A stretch of DNA of 64,000 nt from Bacillota bacterium. GTDB lineage: Bacteria; Bacillota; UBA4882; UBA8346. The notes under the pieces were generated by a model. That model was not told the origin of the DNA, searched no databases, and was given only the letters and a program-made list of their open reading frames with translations. Shown piece after piece: positions 59,825 to 64,000 of this stretch. The stretch spans positions 31,638 to 95,637 of the forward strand of contig JAFABB010000026.1 of assembly GCA_023426245.1 (NCBI GenBank). The letters run 5' to 3'. Both the position numbers and the translations under genes were made by a program. Numbering within the stretch: position 1 is the first letter of the stretch; every line of letters begins with the position of its first letter.

Positions 59825-62044
59825 ATGGAACCGTGGCGTAATTTTCAGGGAAAAACATGGCGGGAACGGATTGATGTAGCGGAATTTGTGCGGGAAAATT
59901 ACCACCCTTACTATGGCGCTGAGGATTTTTTGAAAACAAAGTCCCTGCGAACCGGCCGTTTATGGGAAAAGTGTCTGCGGCTGATGGATGACGAACGGGC
60001 TGCCGGAGGGGTTTTGGATATTGATACCCGGCGCATAGCCGGGATAACGGCTTGGGGACCCGGATATATCCAGCAAGAAGATGAAGTGATCGTGGGGTTG
60101 CAAACGGATAAACCTTTAAAACGAATGGTTAATCCGTGGGGTGGTTGGCGAATGGTTGAAGCGGCATGTCAGGCAAGAAACGTTAAGCCGGATCCGACGA
60201 TGGAGAAAATTTTCACCCGCTACCGGCGTACGCAAAATGAAGCGATTTTTCGGATTTACACTCCGGCGATGCGGCAGGCCAGAAAGCTTGGAATCATAAC
60301 CGGGCTGCCGGATGCCTATGGACGGGGAAGATTGATTGGAGATTACCGCAGGGTGGCTCTTTATGGCACCGAATTTTTAATGCGGGAGAAACAGAAGGAC
60401 CTTTACGCCCTGGATAATATCGACGATACCATGATTCATCTTCGGGAAGACATCGCCGATCAAGTACGGGCATTGGAACGCATGGCTGAACTTGGGAATA
60501 CTTATGGCTGTGATATTTCCCGGCCTGCCGGCAACAGCCGGGAAGCCGTTCAATGGTTGTATTTGGCGTATCTATGTGCCGTCAAGGAGCAGAATGGAGC
60601 GGCTATGTCATTTGGACATAATAGTCCATTCCTCGATATTTATATCGAACGTGATTTACGAGAAGGAACCCTCACGGAGGAAGAAGCCCAGGAACTCATC
60701 GATCAACTGGTGATCAAGTTACGGTTGGTCCGCCATTTACGGACACCGGAATATGATCAGCTATTTGCCGGCGATCCGACCTGGATCACCGAGTCGTTGG
60801 GAGGCATGGCCGAAGATGGACGGCCGCTGGTTACCAAAACCGATTTTCGCTGGCTGCAAACCTTGCGAAATCTTGGTCCGGCACCGGAACCCAATTTGAC
60901 CCTCCTTTCCAGCCCACGGTTACCGGAAGGGTTCCGCACCTTTTGCGCCGGGCTGGCCATTGAGACTTCGGCCCTCCAGTTTGAAAACGATGAACTGATG
61001 CGGCCGATTTACGGCGATAATTATGGGATATCCTGCTGCGTTTCCGCTACCAGGGTGGGTAAGGATATGCAGTTTTTCGGAGCCCGGGTGAATCTGGCCA
61101 AAGCATTGTTGCTGGCCCTTAATGGAGGGAAAGATGAAGAGACCGGGGAGCAGGTACTGGATGTTCCCGGTTTATCCGGAGATTATTTGGAATGGGATCA
61201 GGTTTGGAGCAATTATGAGCGGGTCCTTACCTGGTTGTCGGTTCTTTATAGCCGGACGATGAATTGTATTCATTATATGCATGATAAATACAATTATGAA
61301 CGGGTTCAAATGGCGCTGATTGATTCGCAGCCCAGTCGGCATATGGCCTTTGGGGTAGCGGGCTTGTCCGTTGTCGCCGATTCATTAAGCGCGATTCGCT
61401 TTGGCAGGGTTAAAGTTGTTCGCGATGAAAAAGGTATCGTCCGGGATTTTATTGCAGAAGGGCAATTTCCACACTATGGGAACGACGATGACCGGGTTGA
61501 CGGCTTGGCAGTTCGGGTTATTCGCTTTTTCTACGGCTCCCTCTCGGAGCAGCCGATTTATCGCAACGCCCTCCCCACACTTTCCATTTTAACCATCACC
61601 TCCAATGTGGTTTATGGTAAAAAAACGGGGTCGACGCCTGACGGCAGACCCGGCGGGAAACCTTTTGCACCGGGTGCCAACCCAATGCACGGCCGTGAAA
61701 AAAGCGGTGTGGTTGCAGCCATGCGTTCAGTGGCTAAATTACCGTATGATATTTGCCGGGACGGGATTTCGTATACCTTCTCCATGACGCCGCGGGCCCT
61801 CGGAAGCCGGATGGAGGACAGGGTCAAGAATTTATTGGCATTAATCGACGGATACTTCAGCGCCCTGGGACATCATATGAATGTCAATGTTTACAGCCGT
61901 GAAACTCTCATTGACGCCATGGACCATCCGGAAATGTATCCTAACCTGACGATCCGGGTTTCCGGCTATGCCGTTCACTTTATCAAACTCAGCCGAGAAC
62001 AACAACAAGAAGTTGTTGAACGGACCATCTACGAGAGAATGTGA
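59825..62044 (+). CDS. pflB: Pyruvate formate-lyase (formate C-acetyltransferase)
   Basis: A 739-residue glycyl-radical enzyme that converts pyruvate and CoA to acetyl-CoA and formate. Catalytic cysteines C404-C405 lie in ISCCVSATRVG, and the radical glycine G714 in IRVSGYAVHF. N-terminal WRNFQGKTWRERIDV and PWGGWRMV are family-typical. AGGGGG precedes the ATG at 59825. The gene is preceded by a ZTP riboswitch and followed by its activase, so fermentation flux and one-carbon supply are tied together. Activity requires strict anaerobiosis. Confidence 0.98.
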   Translation: MEPWRNFQGKTWRERIDVAEFVRENYHPYYGAEDFLKTKSLRTGRLWEKCLRLMDDERAAGGVLDIDTRRIAGITAWGPGYIQQEDEVIVGLQTDKPLKRMVNPWGGWRMVEAACQARNVKPDPTMEKIFTRYRRTQNEAIFRIYTPAMRQARKLGIITGLPDAYGRGRLIGDYRRVALYGTEFLMREKQKDLYALDNIDDTMIHLREDIADQVRALERMAELGNTYGCDISRPAGNSREAVQWLYLAYLCAVKEQNGAAMSFGHNSPFLDIYIERDLREGTLTEEEAQELIDQLVIKLRLVRHLRTPEYDQLFAGDPTWITESLGGMAEDGRPLVTKTDFRWLQTLRNLGPAPEPNLTLLSSPRLPEGFRTFCAGLAIETSALQFENDELMRPIYGDNYGISCCVSATRVGKDMQFFGARVNLAKALLLALNGGKDEETGEQVLDVPGLSGDYLEWDQVWSNYERVLTWLSVLYSRTMNCIHYMHDKYNYERVQMALIDSQPSRHMAFGVAGLSVVADSLSAIRFGRVKVVRDEKGIVRDFIAEGQFPHYGNDDDRVDGLAVRVIRFFYGSLSEQPIYRNALPTLSILTITSNVVYGKKTGSTPDGRPGGKPFAPGANPMHGREKSGVVAAMRSVAKLPYDICRDGISYTFSMTPRALGSRMEDRVKNLLALIDGYFSALGHHMNVNVYSRETLIDAMDHPEMYPNLTIRVSGYAVHFIKLSREQQQEVVERTIYERM

Positions 62045-62050
62045 TCAAGC

Positions 62051-62776
62051 GTGGGAAGAATTCAATCGATCCAGAGTTTTTCAACATTTGATGGACCGGG
62101 CTCACGGTGTGTAATATTTTTGCAAGGATGTCCCATGGGTTGCCTTTTTTGCCATAATCCCGAATCGTGGGATCTTAACGGCGGGGAGGAAGTTGATGGG
62201 GGGGACTTGCTCCGGCGTTTGGAGCGCTTCCGGCCGTTTTTGAGGAAGTCCGGCCTGACCATTAGCGGTGGAGAGCCGCTTTTTCAACCGGAGTTTACTT
62301 TAGAATTAATCAGCCGGTCCAAAGCGTCAGGATGGCATGTGGCAGTTGATACATCCGGTTGGGGACCGGCGGCGACGTTTCGTAAAGTCAGTGAAGCGGC
62401 AGATCTGATGATTTTCTCAGTCAAGCATCCCTTTAATCCCGAGAAGTTGGCTCCCGGAGCCGATCCCAAGGGGATTATCCATAATTTAAAAACGTTGGCT
62501 CGTTTAAAAAAACCAGTCTGGCTGCGATATGTTTTGATTCCCGGCTGGAGTGACCAAGTGGAGAGTTTGAAAGAAATCGGCGCAATGGCCAGGGAAATTC
62601 CCACTCTTGAAAAAGTGGAACTGCTTCCTTTCAATAATTTGGCAGGGGAGAAATGGCTAAAGTTAGATAAGATCTGTCCGATATTGGAGGCAGGGCCGCT
62701 GAAAGTGTCTGAAGAACAAATCGTCCGGGGAGAACAGATCATTGGTTGGCGCCAACCGGAAGCCAGGGAAGAATAA
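62051..62776 (+). CDS. pflA: Pyruvate formate-lyase activating enzyme
   Basis: A 241-residue radical-SAM enzyme. The CxxxCxxC cluster motif is C27, C31, C34 in GCPMGCLFCHNP; SGGEPLFQPEF is the SAM-binding GGE motif. It abstracts hydrogen from the radical glycine of PflB. The GTG start at 62051 lies six bases after the pflB stop with only a weak binding site, so translation is probably coupled. Confidence 0.96.
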   Translation: MGRIQSIQSFSTFDGPGSRCVIFLQGCPMGCLFCHNPESWDLNGGEEVDGGDLLRRLERFRPFLRKSGLTISGGEPLFQPEFTLELISRSKASGWHVAVDTSGWGPAATFRKVSEAADLMIFSVKHPFNPEKLAPGADPKGIIHNLKTLARLKKPVWLRYVLIPGWSDQVESLKEIGAMAREIPTLEKVELLPFNNLAGEKWLKLDKICPILEAGPLKVSEEQIVRGEQIIGWRQPEAREE

Positions 62777-62929
62777 TCAGGAAGAAAGCTGATCGTATCA
62801 TTGAAGATGTCAAGGATGTAAAATATGCATTTCATCGGGAGGGATTCGGTTTCCGGTACCGAAGTTTGATGAGGTTTTAAACATGAGGACTTTTTCAATG
62901 GATGGCTGTGATGTTTGAAGAGGAAACAC

Positions 62930-63865
62930 ATGAAAAAAAGAAGACCATGGTTCTGCTGCATATTCAGTTTATTCCTTTTGCTCATTTTGCCCGTGTATGG
63001 AACCGGGGAGAACAAGACTTTTCACTTGACGATTTTTCATTCCAATGATTTTCACGGGTATGAGCCGGCCAATTTGGCCCGGCAGGCTACAATCATTAAT
63101 GAGGCCCGGGGAAAAAATGCCAATGTACTATTTGTGAATGCCGGCGATGTTTTCACCCGGGGAAAATATCATCGCCTGTTTTATGGAGAATTAGAATTTG
63201 CCGAGTTAAACGCGATGGGGCTTGATGCTTTAACCCTTGGAAATAATGAATTTAAAGCAACCGGCGAAGCTGAAACCGCACAACGGTGTTTATATGCTAG
63301 AGTCCGTCAAGCCAAGTTTCCTGTTTTATGTGCCAATGTCCGTCAGGGAAAAGATCGATCCTATCTACCCGGTGTTAAGCCATTTACCGTGAAGAGGATT
63401 GGAGGAGTCCGCATCGGTATTTTCGGGGTTACCGCCAATCGGAGCGGAAGCTACCGGCAAACTCAAGGACTGATCGTGGAAGATCAAATTGAGACGGCTC
63501 GCAAAGTATATCCTCAAGTGGCTGCCCAATCCGATATCGTCATTGCTCTTACGCATATTGGTTTCAAGATGGACAGGGAACTGGCAGAGGCTGTGCCGCA
63601 AATAGCCGTTATTATCGGCGGGGATAGTCACACGGTATTAAGAAAACCGGCGATTGTCAATGGAATACCGATTGTACAAGCAGGCGGGGAATTCCGGCAA
63701 TATCTCGGAAGACTGGACTTGACTTTCAAATTGGTTGAGAATAAATGGAAGCTTAAGGATTATCAAGGAATTTTAATTCCGATGCACCGCTTGATGGAAG
63801 AAGATCCCGAGATTAAAGCGATTAGGGATGGTTTTCTGGTGAGGACTCGCAAATCAGCAGCATAA
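62930..63865 (+). CDS. Metallophosphatase-type 5'-nucleotidase family protein, single domain
   Basis: A 311-residue exported protein. A signal peptide covers residues 1-26. Metal-binding motifs of the UshA/CpdB calcineurin-like domain are seen: FHSNDFHG, NAGDVF, LGNNEF (GN-H/N-E), LTHIGF and GGDSHT. The second, substrate-binding 5'-nucleotidase domain is missing; the chain ends within the interdomain linker (EEDPEIKAIRDGF, then RTRKSAA). The ATG at 62930 follows AGAGGAA; a TTG at 62915 is less likely. It may hydrolyse nucleotides or other phosphoesters, or be a truncated, weak enzyme. Confidence 0.85.
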   Translation: MKKRRPWFCCIFSLFLLLILPVYGTGENKTFHLTIFHSNDFHGYEPANLARQATIINEARGKNANVLFVNAGDVFTRGKYHRLFYGELEFAELNAMGLDALTLGNNEFKATGEAETAQRCLYARVRQAKFPVLCANVRQGKDRSYLPGVKPFTVKRIGGVRIGIFGVTANRSGSYRQTQGLIVEDQIETARKVYPQVAAQSDIVIALTHIGFKMDRELAEAVPQIAVIIGGDSHTVLRKPAIVNGIPIVQAGGEFRQYLGRLDLTFKLVENKWKLKDYQGILIPMHRLMEEDPEIKAIRDGFLVRTRKSAA

Positions 63866-63882
63866 CAGGATATCTTATCAAG

Positions 63883-64000
63883 TTGGAAATGATTTCCGAA
63901 GTCAGTGAGTTTCTCCTGGACCATCTGGCTTTTTTCTTTATTCCGGCCGGAGTGGGAATCATTGCCTGTCTTGGCTTGCTTCAAGGAAAATGGCTGGCAG
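63883..64000 (+). CDS. LrgA/CidA holin-like protein, apparently missing its N-terminus (runs off the window)
   Basis: From about 63883 one frame reads LEMISEVSEFLLDHLAFFFI and then PAGVGIIACLGLLQGKW, which matches the middle of LrgA/CidA membrane proteins (family block hLaFlFvPAGVGl). Complete homologues have about 45 residues and two helices before this point. Here the preceding bases belong to the end of the metallophosphatase gene in another frame, and no ribosome binding site precedes the TTG (63883) or ATG (63889). Either the gene is an N-terminally truncated relic or it begins unusually late. Confidence 0.5.
   Translation, partial: MEMISEVSEFLLDHLAFFFIPAGVGIIACLGLLQGKWLA

Overview
The window looks like chromosomal DNA of a carbohydrate-fermenting, strictly anaerobic Bacillota (Firmicutes-type) bacterium. 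Evidence: strong GGAGG-type ribosome binding sites with frequent TTG and GTG starts, sigma-A promoters close to TTGACA-N17-TATAAT, Bacillus-type LexA boxes in front of uvrB and uvrA, a YesM/YesN-type two-component pair, a DUF711/ACT gene pair, and pyruvate formate-lyase behind a ZTP (pfl) riboswitch. Two exported proteins with beta-barrel character and an aromatic last residue (50184-50669 and 56664-57689) hint at a diderm lineage, for example one related to Limnochordia or Hydrogenispora. That placement is inference. I recognised no rRNA, tRNA, CRISPR array, prophage or complete insertion sequence.

Layout. 1-2131 (minus) holds the start of a YesM-like sensor kinase and its AraC-type response regulator. 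2132-4600 is an AT-rich accessory stretch with an orphan secreted protein and a HEPN/MNT pair. 4864-8196 holds the DUF711/ACT pair and a membrane-anchored pseudokinase. 8230-11112 holds a fused MFS/spermidine-synthase-like protein and a YdbC-like ssDNA-binding protein. 11275-11700 is a densely hairpinned non-coding segment. It is followed by a chemotaxis receptor with a sigma-D-like promoter, a small membrane protein, a gene remnant and uvrB. 16647-23431 (minus) is a catabolic operon: IclR regulator, DapA-family lyase, sugar ABC importer and FAD oxidoreductase. 23599-26527 is a MutS2-like/acetyltransferase operon behind an elaborate attenuator-like leader. Then come a GH13 amylase, uvrA, an acyl-CoA synthetase and two glycan or nucleotide-sugar genes (33973-38138).

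38389-47538 is a beta-glycoside/xylo-oligosaccharide locus (GH3, ABC importer without ATPase, GH43, GH1) preceded by two identical, inverted LacI-type operators. 47620-50039 is an SsuABC/ThiXYZ-like importer. 50922-56581 is a TetR-controlled efflux operon (lipoprotein adaptor, two ATPases, two ABC-2 permeases) resembling YbhGFSR. 56664-59491 (minus) holds the porin-like protein and a LysM/GH18 protein. 59623-62776 is promoter, ZTP riboswitch, pflB and pflA. The window ends with a single-domain metallophosphatase abutting an apparently N-terminally truncated LrgA/CidA gene.

How it fits together: oligosaccharides enter through two ATPase-less sugar importers (which need a shared ATPase encoded elsewhere), are cut by GH3, GH43, GH1 and GH13 enzymes, and are fermented with pyruvate formate-lyase tied to one-carbon status by the ZTP switch. 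Three related palindromic mobile-repeat-like elements (20077-20190, 35445-35580, 38166-38281) and two copies of a second dispersed repeat (2447-2548, 50766-50862) lie between genes. The most attractive leads are the MutS2-like operon leader, the 11275-11700 candidate RNA and the two repeat families.
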